From: RUG11272 sp045226335
GTDB lineage: Bacteria > Bacillota > Clostridia > Christensenellales > Aristaeellaceae
DNA length: 64,000 nt
NCBI GenBank assembly: GCA_045226335.1
Contig: JBGVCH010000002.1
Location: forward strand, 3,241-67,240
Reading direction: 5' to 3'
The notes under the pieces were generated by a model. That model did not search any database. It had not been told where the DNA came from and saw nothing but the letters and a program-made list of their open reading frames with translations. The position numbers were made by a program, and so were the translations under genes. This document shows, one piece after another, positions 42,220-50,333 of the stretch (the stretch's first letter is position 1; each line of letters starts with the position of its first letter).

Positions 42220-42924
42220 TCAGGCGATCTCCAGGGCGACCTCCATCATCTGGGTGAAGGACTGCTGGCGCTCTTCCGCCGTGGTCTCCTCCCCGGTGAA
42301 GGGATTGTCGGAGATGGTGCAGATGCACAGGGCGTTCTTCTCCGCCCGGGCGGCGTTCATGTAGAGGGCCGCGGCTTCCATCTCCACCGCCAGCACGCCC
42401 AGCTTCTGCAGCTTGCCCAGGGGCTTGCTCTCGTCGTAGAAGATGTCGGAGGAATAGATCGCGCCCGGGATCGCCCGGATCCCCATGCGCTCCGCCACCT
42501 CCATGGCCTTGTTCAGCAGCGTCCAGGAGCAACAGGGCGCCACATTGCCGTCAAAGCCGTACTGGCCGCCGAAGTTGGAGTTGGTGTAGGCGCTCATGCC
42601 GAACACCAGGTCCCGGATCCGCAGGTCCTGCCGGATCATGCCCGCCGAGCCGATGCGGATGATGTTCTCCACCCCGTAGAAGTTGAACAGCTCATAGGAA
42701 TAGATGCCGATGGAGGGCATGCCCATGCCGGAGGCCATGACGGAGACCCGCTTGCCCTTGTAATAGCCGGTGTAGCCCTGGGCGCCCCGGAGGTTGTTCA
42801 CCAGCACGGCATCCTGCAGGAACGTGTCCGCCAGCAATTTCGAGCGTCGGGGATCGCCCGGCATCAAAACGGTTTCGGCGAAATCGCCCGCTTTCGCGTT
42901 GATATGAGGGGTCGGAATCGGCAT
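42220..42924 (-). CDS. deoD: Purine-nucleoside phosphorylase, DeoD type
   Basis: A 234-residue hexameric-type phosphorylase that splits purine (deoxy)ribonucleosides with phosphate. The start PIPTPHINAKAGDFAETVLMPGDPRRS is diagnostic. The phosphate site is MGMPSIGIYSYEL, and the substrate segment is AVEMEAAALY with SDNPFTGE near the end. The ATG at 42924 has AAAGGAGG 8 bases upstream; a longer in-frame start runs through the promoter. It has its own promoter after the decarboxylase-operon terminator. Confidence 0.95.
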   Translation of the reverse strand: MPIPTPHINAKAGDFAETVLMPGDPRRSKLLADTFLQDAVLVNNLRGAQGYTGYYKGKRVSVMASGMGMPSIGIYSYELFNFYGVENIIRIGSAGMIRQDLRIRDLVFGMSAYTNSNFGGQYGFDGNVAPCCSWTLLNKAMEVAERMGIRAIPGAIYSSDIFYDESKPLGKLQKLGVLAVEMEAAALYMNAARAEKNALCICTISDNPFTGEETTAEERQQSFTQMMEVALEIA

Positions 42925-42953
42925 AGGAACGCCTCCTTTTTCTTTCTGCCCCC

Positions 42954-42982
42954 ATGATAGCACAGACATCGCCATTCTTCAA
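42954..42982 (-). promoter_or_regulatory. Promoter for deoD
   Basis: On the minus strand TTGAAG (42982-42977), 17 bases and TATCAT (42959-42954). It lies between the upstream terminator and the deoD RBS. Confidence 0.6.
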
Positions 42983-42990
42983 GCGAAATC

Positions 42991-43026
42991 GGAAAAAGAA
43001 GAGCAGCCCGGCGATTCGGGCTGCTC
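42991..43026 (-). terminator. Terminator of the decarboxylase/transcarboxylase operon
   Basis: On the minus strand GAGCAGCCCG (43026-43017) and CGGGCTGCTC (43010-43001) form a perfect 10-bp stem with a 6-base loop, followed by TTCTTTTTC. It ends the five-gene operon just after the 5S-type subunit gene. Confidence 0.88.
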
Positions 43027-43037
43027 GACCGGCCCGG

Positions 43038-44438
43038 TTACACAGGCATGGTCTTGTCTTCGCGGTTCAGCATGCCGCTTTCGATCTTCAGCTGCTGGGC
43101 CGCGCGATACTCGAAGAACTTGGGGGCGACCTTGGGGAACATGGCGTAGGTCAGGACGTCCTCTTCCTTCTGGTACCACTCCCGCATCTCGTCCCGGAGC
43201 TTGTCCAGTTCGGGGGGCAGGGTGTCGGCGAAGCGGCAGGTGATGACCTTCGTGTCGCCGATGCACTTCTTGCGGACTTCCTCGTTGACCTTGCCGGGGA
43301 GCTTGCCGTAGTGGCCGGACAGCAGGTCCTTGCTCTCCTGGGGCACCATCTTGTAGCGCTCGCCCATGAGGACGTTCATGACGGCCTGGGTGCCCACGAT
43401 CTGGGAGGTGGGAGTCACCAGGGGCGGATAGCCGAACTCTTCCCGGACCCGCGGCACTTCCGCCAGCACGTCATAGTACTTGTCCATGGCGTTGGCGCTC
43501 TTCAGCTGGCCGATGAGGTTGGACAGCATGCCGCCGGGCACCTGATACTGCAGGGTTTTCACGTCCACGCTCAGCACGCGGCCGGGATCCCGGAAGCCGT
43601 CCTTGGTCAGCCGGTCCGCCACGCCGCGGAAGTGCTCCGCCAGCTCCGCCAGCAGGTTCAGGTCCAGGCCGGTGTCGTACTCCGTGCCCTGGAAGGTGGC
43701 CACCATGGATTCCGTCGCCGGCTGGGACGTGCCGCTGGCCAGAGGCGAAAGGCAGGTGTCGATGATGTCGCAGCCGGCCTCGGCGGCCTTCAGCAGCACC
43801 ATGGCGCCGGTGCCGGTGGTGTTGTGGGTGTGCAGGGCCACGGGCAGCTTGCTGGCGGCCTTCAGGCGCTTCACCAGCTTGTAGGCATCATAGGGCAGCA
43901 GCAGGTTGGCCATGTCCTTGATGCAGATGATGTCCGCGCCCATGGCCTCGATTTCCTGGGCCAGCTTCACGAAGTAATCCTCGTTGTGGACGGGGCTCTT
44001 GGTGTAGCTCAGGGCAATCTCGGCCGTGCCGCCGTACTTCTTGGTGGCCTTCACGGCGGTCTGCATGTTCCGCAGGTCGTTCAGGGCGTCGAAACAGCGG
44101 ATGATGTCGATGCCGTTCTCCACAGCCTTCTTGACGAAGAACTCCACCACGTCGTCGGAGTAGGGCCGATAGCCCAGCAGGTTCTGGCCCCGGAGGAGCA
44201 TCTGGGTCTTGGTGTCGGGCAGGGCCTTGCGCAGCTGGCGCAGGCGCTCCCAGGGATCCTCGTTCAGGAAGCGGATGCAGCTGTCATAGGTGGCGCCGCC
44301 CCAGCATTCCAGAGAGAAGTAGCCCACCTTGTTGAGGCGCTCGCACGCGGGGAGCATCTCGTCGGTGCGCATGCGGGTCGCGGCCTGGCTCTGGTGGCCG
44401 TCCCGCAGGATGGTGTCCGTAATCAGTACCTTTGCCAT
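43038..44438 (-). CDS. oadA: Oxaloacetate decarboxylase alpha / transcarboxylase 5S-type subunit
   Basis: A 466-residue carboxyltransferase. The HMGL-like barrel begins ITDTILRDGHQSQAATRMRT, and the metal and carboxyl-lysine site is seen in ICIKDMANLL and ALHTHNTTGTG. It moves CO2 from oxaloacetate to biotin, giving pyruvate. It lacks a fused biotin domain; the separate carrier at 45948 supplies it, as in the 5S subunit of transcarboxylase. It is the last gene of the operon, after the beta subunit. Confidence 0.88.
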   Translation of the reverse strand: MAKVLITDTILRDGHQSQAATRMRTDEMLPACERLNKVGYFSLECWGGATYDSCIRFLNEDPWERLRQLRKALPDTKTQMLLRGQNLLGYRPYSDDVVEFFVKKAVENGIDIIRCFDALNDLRNMQTAVKATKKYGGTAEIALSYTKSPVHNEDYFVKLAQEIEAMGADIICIKDMANLLLPYDAYKLVKRLKAASKLPVALHTHNTTGTGAMVLLKAAEAGCDIIDTCLSPLASGTSQPATESMVATFQGTEYDTGLDLNLLAELAEHFRGVADRLTKDGFRDPGRVLSVDVKTLQYQVPGGMLSNLIGQLKSANAMDKYYDVLAEVPRVREEFGYPPLVTPTSQIVGTQAVMNVLMGERYKMVPQESKDLLSGHYGKLPGKVNEEVRKKCIGDTKVITCRFADTLPPELDKLRDEMREWYQKEEDVLTYAMFPKVAPKFFEYRAAQQLKIESGMLNREDKTMPV

Positions 44439-44462
44439 ATTCAGTCGATCCTCCTTAGATCA

Positions 44463-45917
44463 TCAGCCGAAGAGCGAGAGCAGCACGCCCGCCGCGATGG
44501 CGGAACCGATGACGCCGGCCACGTTGGGGCCCATGGCGTGCATCAGCAGGAAGTTGCCGGGATTCTCCTGCTGGCCCACCTTCTGCGACACACGGGCCGC
44601 CATGGGGACAGCGGAGACGCCGGCCGAGCCGATCAGCGGATTGATCTTGCCGCCGGAGAGCTTGTTCATGAGCTTCGCCAGCAGCAGGCCGCCCGCCGTG
44701 CCCATGCTGAAGGCCACAATGCCCAGCACGATGATCTTGATGGTATTCCAGTTGAGGAAGGTGTTGGCCGTGGCGGTGGCGCCGACGGTGATGCCCAGGA
44801 AGATGGTGACGATGTTCATCAGCTCGTTCTGGGCGGTCTTGTTCAGGCGTTCCACCACGCCGCATTCCTTGAAGAGGTTGCCCAGCATCAGGCAGCCCAC
44901 CAGGGCCACGGCGGAGGGCAGGAGCAGGGCCACCACGATGGTGACGACGATGGGGAAGATGATCTTCTGCTTCTTGCTCACCGGGCGGAGCTGCTCCATG
45001 ACGATGGAGCGCTCCTTCTTGGTGGTCAGGGCCTTCATGATGGGAGGCTGGATCACCGGCACCAGGGCCATGTAGCTGTAAGCCGCCACGGCGATGGGGC
45101 CCAGCAGATGCGGCGCCAGCTTGGAGGTCAGCCAGATGGCCGTGGGGCCGTCCGCGCCGCCGATGATGCCGATGGAGCCGGCTTCCTTGGGCAGGAAGCC
45201 CAGCAGGGACGCGCCGATGAAGGTCATGAAGATGCCCAGCTGCGCCGCGGCGCCCAGCAGCAGGGTCTTGGGGTTGGCCAGCAGCGGGCCGAAGTCCGTG
45301 GTGGCGCCCACGCCCAGGAAGATCAGGCAGGGATAGATGCCCAGCTTGACGCCCAGGTAGAGGTAGTCCAGCAGGCCGGGGGTGATGATGGTCCCCGCGC
45401 TCGCGATGGGATCGCCGGAAGCCGCGTACACCTGACCGCCGGAGATGAAGGCGTCCTTCAGGATCATGGTGCATTCCGCACCGTTGCCCTTCATGAAGGC
45501 GATGACATCCGTGATGCCCTCCACCAGGATGCCTTCATGGATGGTGCCGACGCCGTGGGCGCCGACGATATGGGCAATAACGCTGCCGGCTTTCAACACC
45601 GAACCGTCCGCGTTCACCGTCAGGCCCTCCAAACTCAGGAGATCTTTGGCGTTGACCAGCACCGATCCGCCGAAGAGGGACCAGTTGGCGTGGCCTCCCG
45701 CGAAGAGCTCTTCGTGGAAGACGTCTCCGCCCAGCAGGTTCGTCAGCAGCATGCCGAAGGCGATGGGCAGCAGGAGCAGCGGCTCAAACTGCTTCACGAT
45801 GGCCAGGTACAGCAGCACGCAAGCGATGCCCACCATGGCCAGGGCTTTGGGATCCGCCACAAACTGGGCTATGCCCGAGGTCGCGAACAGATCGCTGAAA
45901 GCCTTTCCGATATTCAT
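44463..45917 (-). CDS. Na+-translocating decarboxylase beta subunit with long insertion
   Basis: A 484-residue membrane protein of the OadB/GcdB/MmdB family. It couples biotin decarboxylation to Na+ export. Family blocks include LAIVKQFEPLLLLPIAFGMLL, IFLGVGATTDFGPLLANP, GIIGGADGPTAIW and the closing MHAMGPNVAGVIGSA. About 85 to 90 extra residues (roughly 60-145, VFHEELFAGG... to ...IITPGLLDYL) separate the first hydrophobic segment from the usual YLYLGVKLGIYP. Typical members are nearer 380-430 residues. The insertion contains no obvious membrane helix. Confidence 0.88.
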   Translation of the reverse strand: MNIGKAFSDLFATSGIAQFVADPKALAMVGIACVLLYLAIVKQFEPLLLLPIAFGMLLTNLLGGDVFHEELFAGGHANWSLFGGSVLVNAKDLLSLEGLTVNADGSVLKAGSVIAHIVGAHGVGTIHEGILVEGITDVIAFMKGNGAECTMILKDAFISGGQVYAASGDPIASAGTIITPGLLDYLYLGVKLGIYPCLIFLGVGATTDFGPLLANPKTLLLGAAAQLGIFMTFIGASLLGFLPKEAGSIGIIGGADGPTAIWLTSKLAPHLLGPIAVAAYSYMALVPVIQPPIMKALTTKKERSIVMEQLRPVSKKQKIIFPIVVTIVVALLLPSAVALVGCLMLGNLFKECGVVERLNKTAQNELMNIVTIFLGITVGATATANTFLNWNTIKIIVLGIVAFSMGTAGGLLLAKLMNKLSGGKINPLIGSAGVSAVPMAARVSQKVGQQENPGNFLLMHAMGPNVAGVIGSAIAAGVLLSLFG

Positions 45918-45947
45918 TGAATCAGCTCACTTTCTGCGATCCGCGCT

Positions 45948-46328
45948 TTACTGAATGGTCACCAGCACCTGGCCGGCCTCCACCGTGGCACCCTTGTCCA
46001 CCAGAACGGAAGTGATGGTGCCGTCGCGGGGCGCGGGGATGGGGTTCTCCATCTTCATGGCCTCGAGGGTCATCAGGGTCTGGCCGACCTTCACCGCGTC
46101 ACCGGCCTTGACGGCCACGCTGAGGATGTTGCCGGGCATGGGGGCCTTCACGGGATCACCCGCGCCGGCGGCCTTGGGGGCTGCAGCCTTGGGAGCCGCC
46201 TTGGGGGCCGCGGCCGGAGCGCTCACGGGCGCCGCGGGACGGGCCGGAGCGGACGCCTGGGCGCCGCCGATTTCTTCCACTTCCACTTCGTAGGTCTGGC
46301 CGTTGACCGTCACCTGAAACTTACGCAT
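45948..46328 (-). CDS. Biotin carboxyl carrier subunit
   Basis: A 126-residue carrier. The N-terminal 25 residues resemble decarboxylase carrier starts (KFQVTVNGQTYEVEVEE). A flexible Ala-Pro-Lys linker follows (about 27-58). The C-terminal biotinyl domain carries TLEAMKMENPI, with the biotinylated Lys between the two methionines. It shuttles CO2 between the carboxyltransferase sites and the membrane beta subunit. It corresponds to the 1.3S/gamma carrier of transcarboxylase and of Na+ decarboxylases. Confidence 0.93.
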   Translation of the reverse strand: MRKFQVTVNGQTYEVEVEEIGGAQASAPARPAAPVSAPAAAPKAAPKAAAPKAAGAGDPVKAPMPGNILSVAVKAGDAVKVGQTLMTLEAMKMENPIPAPRDGTITSVLVDKGATVEAGQVLVTIQ

Positions 46329-46367
46329 TGCTTTATCCTCCTGCTTTTCTCAATACTCTTTCGTCCA

Positions 46368-46748
46368 TCAGACGCGCCGGATGCGGCGCACCACGAAGCC
46401 CTGACTCTCCCCGCCCATGGCACACACCAGCGCCGCTGTGATCACAGCCACCAGTTCGTCATCCCCGGGGGTCTCTTCCTTCGCCTCTACAGCGGCTGCC
46501 TGAACCGGCGCCTTGGCCGTCTGTACCGGCGTGCTCTTCTTCTTCCCAAGCCCGTCCGTTGTCTTGATCAGCGCTTTGATCAGAAAGATCAGGATGGTCA
46601 AGCCCAGAAAGACGATCGCCATGCCGACAATCATGACCAGCAGCGTATCGCCTGCCGGCAAGGGCTTCGTCATATCGATGCCCTGAGCCGCGGCTTCGCT
46701 GGACTGTTCAACGATCAGTCCTCCGATGGCTTCCACGGTCTGTCCCAT
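46368..46748 (-). CDS. OadG-like small membrane subunit
   Basis: A 126-residue protein with one membrane helix (about residues 33-60: DTLLVMIVGMAIVFLGLTIL) and a C-terminal ELVAVITAALVCAMGG... FVVRRIRRV, typical of OadG gamma/delta chains. These assemble the decarboxylase and anchor its soluble subunits. The ATG at 46748 follows AAAGGAGGG; further upstream frames overlap the carboxyltransferase gene. It lies between the carboxyltransferase and carrier genes. Confidence 0.85.
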   Translation of the reverse strand: MGQTVEAIGGLIVEQSSEAAAQGIDMTKPLPAGDTLLVMIVGMAIVFLGLTILIFLIKALIKTTDGLGKKKSTPVQTAKAPVQAAAVEAKEETPGDDELVAVITAALVCAMGGESQGFVVRRIRRV

Positions 46749-46761
46749 GATCCGCCCTCCT

Positions 46762-48213
46762 TTACAGCAGACTGCCGTTCTTGCCCGCCAGCATCTCCAG
46801 CGCGGCAATCACATACTTGCGGGTCTGGGCGGGTTCGATCACGTCGTCGATCATGCCGTCCGCCGCGGCGGAAACCGCGTCCGCCACGTCCGCGACGAAC
46901 TTGTCCGTCAGGGCCTCGCGGGATGCCAGCGGATCGCCGGTGCCCTCCCGGAGCTCCTTGCTGTACAGGACCTGCACCGCTGCTTCCGGGGTCAGGGCGG
47001 AGATCAGGGCGCCGGGCCAGGCGTAGGTCACGTCGGCGTAATCCTTGCCCGCCATGGCCACATAGGCCTGTCCGATGGCGCTGCCCACCACCACGCTGAT
47101 CTTGGCGGTGTCGGAGGTGGCGTAGGCGTTGAGCAGCCCGGCGGCGGCCTGCATGGTGTCCGCCTGGCTCTTCTCGTCCGGCACCTGGATGCCACGGCTG
47201 TTGATGAGGCTGATCACCGGCAGCCCGTAGTAATCGCACATGTTGACGAACTGGGCCGCCTTCCGGGCCGCGTCCGGCGCCAGCTCACCCTCGTTGACCC
47301 GGGCATCGCTGACCACCAGGCCGCAGGCGTAGCCGCCCACGCGGGCCAGGGCCACCCGGATTTCCCTGCCCCAGGCGGGGTAGAGCTCCAGGGCCGCGCC
47401 GTTGTCCGCGATGCCCTGCAGCAGAGCCGCGGCGTCGTCCGCTTCCGTCTCCGGCAGCAGGCGGTTCAGGTCGTCGGAGTCGATGACGTCCGTGCCGAAG
47501 CCGCAGCTGGTGGGCAGGAAGTCCAGCACCTGGGCCGCCAGGGCAAAGACGCCGTCCTCGTCCGGAGCCGTCAGGGCCACGCCGCCCTGGGCCGCCATGG
47601 CCTTGGCGCCGCCCACGTCCTTGGCGGAGAGGGTCCTGCCCGTCATGGCACTGACCACCATGGGGCCGTAGACCATCAGCTGGCCCACATTCTCCGCCTG
47701 GATGGCGATGTCCGCCAGCTGGGCCATCAGGGCCGCGCCGCCGATGGCCGGGCCCAGGATCAGGGCCAGCACGGGGCTCTCAAGCCGCGTCAGCTTCCCG
47801 TAAATGCGGGCAAACGCGTTCATCGCCCTGGCGCCCTCGTCCACCCGGACGCCGGCGCTGTCGCACAGGGCGATCACCGGCGCGGGATTGGCGGCGGCCA
47901 TGTCCAGGAGCTTGCAGACCTTCTGCGCCTGCATCTCCCCCATGGCGCCCCCGTGAACCGTGAAGTCCTGGGCGAAGATATAAACCGGCCGATCCTGCAC
48001 CGTGCCGCTGCCGGTGATGACGCCGGCGTAATCGCCGTTTTTCGAGAGCAGGGCGTCCAGCTCCACAAAGCTGCCCGGATCCAGAAGCTTCTCAATCCGC
48101 TCCCGGGCCGTCAGCTTGCCATCCGCGCGCTGTTTGGCGATGCGGTCCGCGTCGCCCTGCAGGATCGCGCGTCTGCGCGCCAGCACCTGCTCGAGTCCCT
48201 GTGTTTTGGCCAT
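46762..48213 (-). CDS. CoA-carboxyltransferase subunit (MmdA/12S type)
   Basis: A 483-residue crotonase-fold carboxyltransferase like the alpha subunit of methylmalonyl-CoA decarboxylase or the 12S subunit of transcarboxylase. Both halves are present: GKLTARERIEKLLDPGSF and FTVHGGAMGEMQAQKV in the first; VSDARVNEGELAPDAARKAAQFV and SVVVGSAIGQAYVAMAGKDY in the second. The second oxyanion region (GPAIGGAALMAQLAD) differs from the commonest GPCAGGAV form. The ATG at 48213 is preferred for its spacing from GGAGGG. The acyl-CoA substrate is not certain. It is the first gene of the operon. Confidence 0.82.
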   Translation of the reverse strand: MAKTQGLEQVLARRRAILQGDADRIAKQRADGKLTARERIEKLLDPGSFVELDALLSKNGDYAGVITGSGTVQDRPVYIFAQDFTVHGGAMGEMQAQKVCKLLDMAAANPAPVIALCDSAGVRVDEGARAMNAFARIYGKLTRLESPVLALILGPAIGGAALMAQLADIAIQAENVGQLMVYGPMVVSAMTGRTLSAKDVGGAKAMAAQGGVALTAPDEDGVFALAAQVLDFLPTSCGFGTDVIDSDDLNRLLPETEADDAAALLQGIADNGAALELYPAWGREIRVALARVGGYACGLVVSDARVNEGELAPDAARKAAQFVNMCDYYGLPVISLINSRGIQVPDEKSQADTMQAAAGLLNAYATSDTAKISVVVGSAIGQAYVAMAGKDYADVTYAWPGALISALTPEAAVQVLYSKELREGTGDPLASREALTDKFVADVADAVSAAADGMIDDVIEPAQTRKYVIAALEMLAGKNGSLL

Positions 48214-48356
48214 GTTGACCATCCCTCCGTGTGTCGTTCTTTCCGTTACCCTTGGGAACTCAACTTTTCCCAATTACTTCTTTCTGCACATCTTGTCTTT
48301 TTCCTGCCGAAAAAAACGAATTTTGCGAGATTGTTTCCGGTTCTTTCCCGACAATG

Positions 48357-48377
48357 AAAAACCCCGGTTTCCCGGGG
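48357..48377 (-). terminator. Terminator after mgtE
   Basis: On the minus strand CCCCGG-GAAA-CCGGGG is followed by TTTTT. It lies 2 bases beyond the mgtE stop. Confidence 0.85.
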
Positions 48378-48378
48378 C

Positions 48379-49935
48379 TTATGCGATGAGCGGCGATGCG
48401 TACTGCATCAGGAAGCTCGAAAGCAGGATCCCGGCCAGCGAATAATACGTCACGACCGCGATCAGATCGCTGAGGGTGGTGATCATGGGGCCGCTGGCCA
48501 CCGCCGGATCGATGCCGATCTTTTTGAACAGCATGGGGATCACCGTGCCGTTGAAGCTGGAGATCGTCATGGCGATGACCATGGCCAGGCCGATGCAGCC
48601 GCTGCAGCCGAAGGAGGCCACCAGCCGGTTGACTTTCCCGTAGTCATCGAAGGCCTTGGGCTGGGCCAGGAAGATGAACAGGCCCACCGCGATAAAGGAC
48701 AGGGTCCCCAGGATCAGGCCGTTGGTAAAGCCCACTTTGACTTCCTTGAGGATCATGTGCCGCTTCTGTTTGGCCGTCAGCTCCTCATCCGTGAGGATGC
48801 GGATGGTCACGGCCAGGGACTGGGTGCCGGAGTTGCCCGACATGTCGAAGATCATGGACTGGAAGACCACCGCGATGGCCAGGCCCTCCATGACCCAGGT
48901 GAACCGGCTGCTCACCAGAGATACCACCAGGCCCAGGCCCATCAGGGTGATGAGCCACGGCAGACGCTTGCGGATGGACTGCCGCAGGGGCTCGTTGATC
49001 TCCTCTTCATCAGTCAGGCCGGCCAGCTTGGCGTAGTCCTCGCCCATCTCCTCGTCCACCACTTCCACCAGGTCCTGGGAGGTGATGATGCCGAGGAGCT
49101 TCATGTCGCTGTCCAGCACGGGGATGGAGTCCTCGCTGTAATCCTTCAGCTTTTCGATGCACTCCGCCACGTCCTCGTGGTCGTAGACGAAGGGGTAGGA
49201 GGTGGTGATCAGGTCTTCCAGGTCCGTGTGCTCCCGGGCCACGATCAGGTCCTGGAGGGTGATGGCGCCGTAGAACCGCTCCTCCTCGTCCACCACGTAG
49301 ATCGTGGACAGGTTGTCGTTCTCCGCCGCCTGCTCCACCAGGGCCCGCATGGCGGCCTTGACGGAGATGTTCCGGCGGATGACGATGTAGTTGGTGGTCA
49401 TCTTGCTGCCGATCTCGTCCTCGTTGTAGGACTGGATCAGCCGCACGTCCGCCCTGGACTCCTCGTCCATCCGGGCGATGATGGCCTCCTTCTGCTCCTG
49501 GTCCAGGTCTTCCAGCACGTCCACCGCGTCGTCCGCGTCCATCTCCTGCACGATGTGGGCGGCGGTCTCCGGGGTCAGTTCCTCGATGAACTCGCTGGCG
49601 TCATCCAGGTAGGCGAAGATCTCCGAGACTTCCTCCGCGCCCAGCAGCCGGTAGAGGCGCCTCCGCTCGTCTGGGTTCAGCAGCCCCAGGGCGTCGGCAA
49701 TGTCGTTGTAGTGGTAATCCGCGAGGCGCTCCCGCAGCTCGTCGTCCGGCAGGTCGCTGCGGATGATGTGCTCCAGTTCCTGCGCGTAATCGGGATGCTC
49801 GAAGGTTTCCTCCGCGTGGTCCTCCTGCTCCTCTTTTTCTTCCTTCTCCCTTTTATCCTCCTGATCTTCCTGGGGTTCGCGCTCTTCCGCGGCCTCCTCC
49901 TCAGGGGTCTTCTTCTCCTCGTCCAACGGTTCCAT
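48379..49935 (-). CDS. mgtE: Magnesium transporter MgtE
   Basis: A 518-residue Mg2+ channel. A highly acidic, low-complexity N-terminus (about 1-45, rich in E, D, K) precedes the usual N domain (LADYHYNDIADALGLLNPDERRRLY), a CBS pair that senses Mg2+ and five membrane helices. The helices contain the conserved MSGNSGTQSLAV and a C-terminal Asp (TTLSDLIAVVTYY). The acidic tail is longer than in most relatives. It is preceded by a strong promoter and a leader of about 180 bases. Confidence 0.95.
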   Translation of the reverse strand: MEPLDEEKKTPEEEAAEEREPQEDQEDKREKEEKEEQEDHAEETFEHPDYAQELEHIIRSDLPDDELRERLADYHYNDIADALGLLNPDERRRLYRLLGAEEVSEIFAYLDDASEFIEELTPETAAHIVQEMDADDAVDVLEDLDQEQKEAIIARMDEESRADVRLIQSYNEDEIGSKMTTNYIVIRRNISVKAAMRALVEQAAENDNLSTIYVVDEEERFYGAITLQDLIVAREHTDLEDLITTSYPFVYDHEDVAECIEKLKDYSEDSIPVLDSDMKLLGIITSQDLVEVVDEEMGEDYAKLAGLTDEEEINEPLRQSIRKRLPWLITLMGLGLVVSLVSSRFTWVMEGLAIAVVFQSMIFDMSGNSGTQSLAVTIRILTDEELTAKQKRHMILKEVKVGFTNGLILGTLSFIAVGLFIFLAQPKAFDDYGKVNRLVASFGCSGCIGLAMVIAMTISSFNGTVIPMLFKKIGIDPAVASGPMITTLSDLIAVVTYYSLAGILLSSFLMQYASPLIA

Positions 49936-50118
49936 CTCCTTTCTCCCTGCACGTCAAAACGCCTGACTGTCGCCTTTCTCTTGTGACAGGCAGGAAGACA
50001 GAGCGGCCTCTTCGGCCCTCAGCCCAGCGGAGACCGGGCGAACGGGTCGGCCGCGCCGTCTCCTATACTGTCATAACCGTCCACCCTGTCTCACCTCGCT
50101 TCGGATGAATGTACCGGT
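49936..50118 (-). promoter_or_regulatory. Structured 5' leader of mgtE, class not assigned
   Basis: This stretch between the mgtE promoter and start codon can form three hairpins. GGAGAC at 50058-50063 pairs with GTCTCC at 50029-50034; GAG.GGCC pairs with GGCC.CTC within 50001-50020; CCTGCCTGTC at 49994-49985 pairs with GACAGTCAGG at 49971-49962 (9 of 10). It has the GGTGAG and TATAGGAGA elements that recall the M-box Mg2+ riboswitch, but not the M-box core. A regulatory role is inferred from length, structure and position. Confidence 0.5.
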
Positions 50119-50147
50119 ATTGTACCAGTCCGGCCGGCTCTTGTCAA
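50119..50147 (-). promoter_or_regulatory. Promoter for mgtE
   Basis: On the minus strand a perfect TTGACA (50147-50142), 17 bases and TACAAT (50124-50119). The remaining part of this 398-base gap (50148-50279) holds a GC-rich patch and an A-tract and no gene that I can see. Confidence 0.82.
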
Positions 50148-50279
50148 TCCGTTTTTGGCCCGCCGGCGCCGGCCGTGCGCCGTTTTCCCCCGTTCGGCGG
50201 GGTTCGTGGCAGAAACGTATCAGAATCGTAAAACATTGCAAAAAAACCGCAATCATCTGTTTTCATTTTGGGCCGTTCA

Positions 50280-50288
50280 TGGTATAAT
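50280..50288 (+). promoter_or_regulatory. Promoter for the LCP gene cluster
   Basis: An extended -10, TGG followed by TATAAT (50283-50288). The -35 position (50260-50265, TTTTCA) is poor, which an extended -10 can offset. The LCP start is 46 bases downstream, after AGAAGG. Confidence 0.6.
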
Positions 50289-50333
50289 CACCCTGTCGCA
50301 AGACCATCGATCCCAAGAGAAGGTGCTGGCAAC

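Noticed and set aside
42954..45920. Long plus-strand open frame opposite oadA and the beta subunit gene
   Set aside because: Antisense shadow of two well-supported genes; composition is typical of a shadow.
49936..50118. M-box (ykoK) Mg2+ riboswitch upstream of mgtE
   Set aside because: Only short 5' elements agree; the conserved core hairpin and GGGTCAAC segment were not found. Kept as an unassigned leader.
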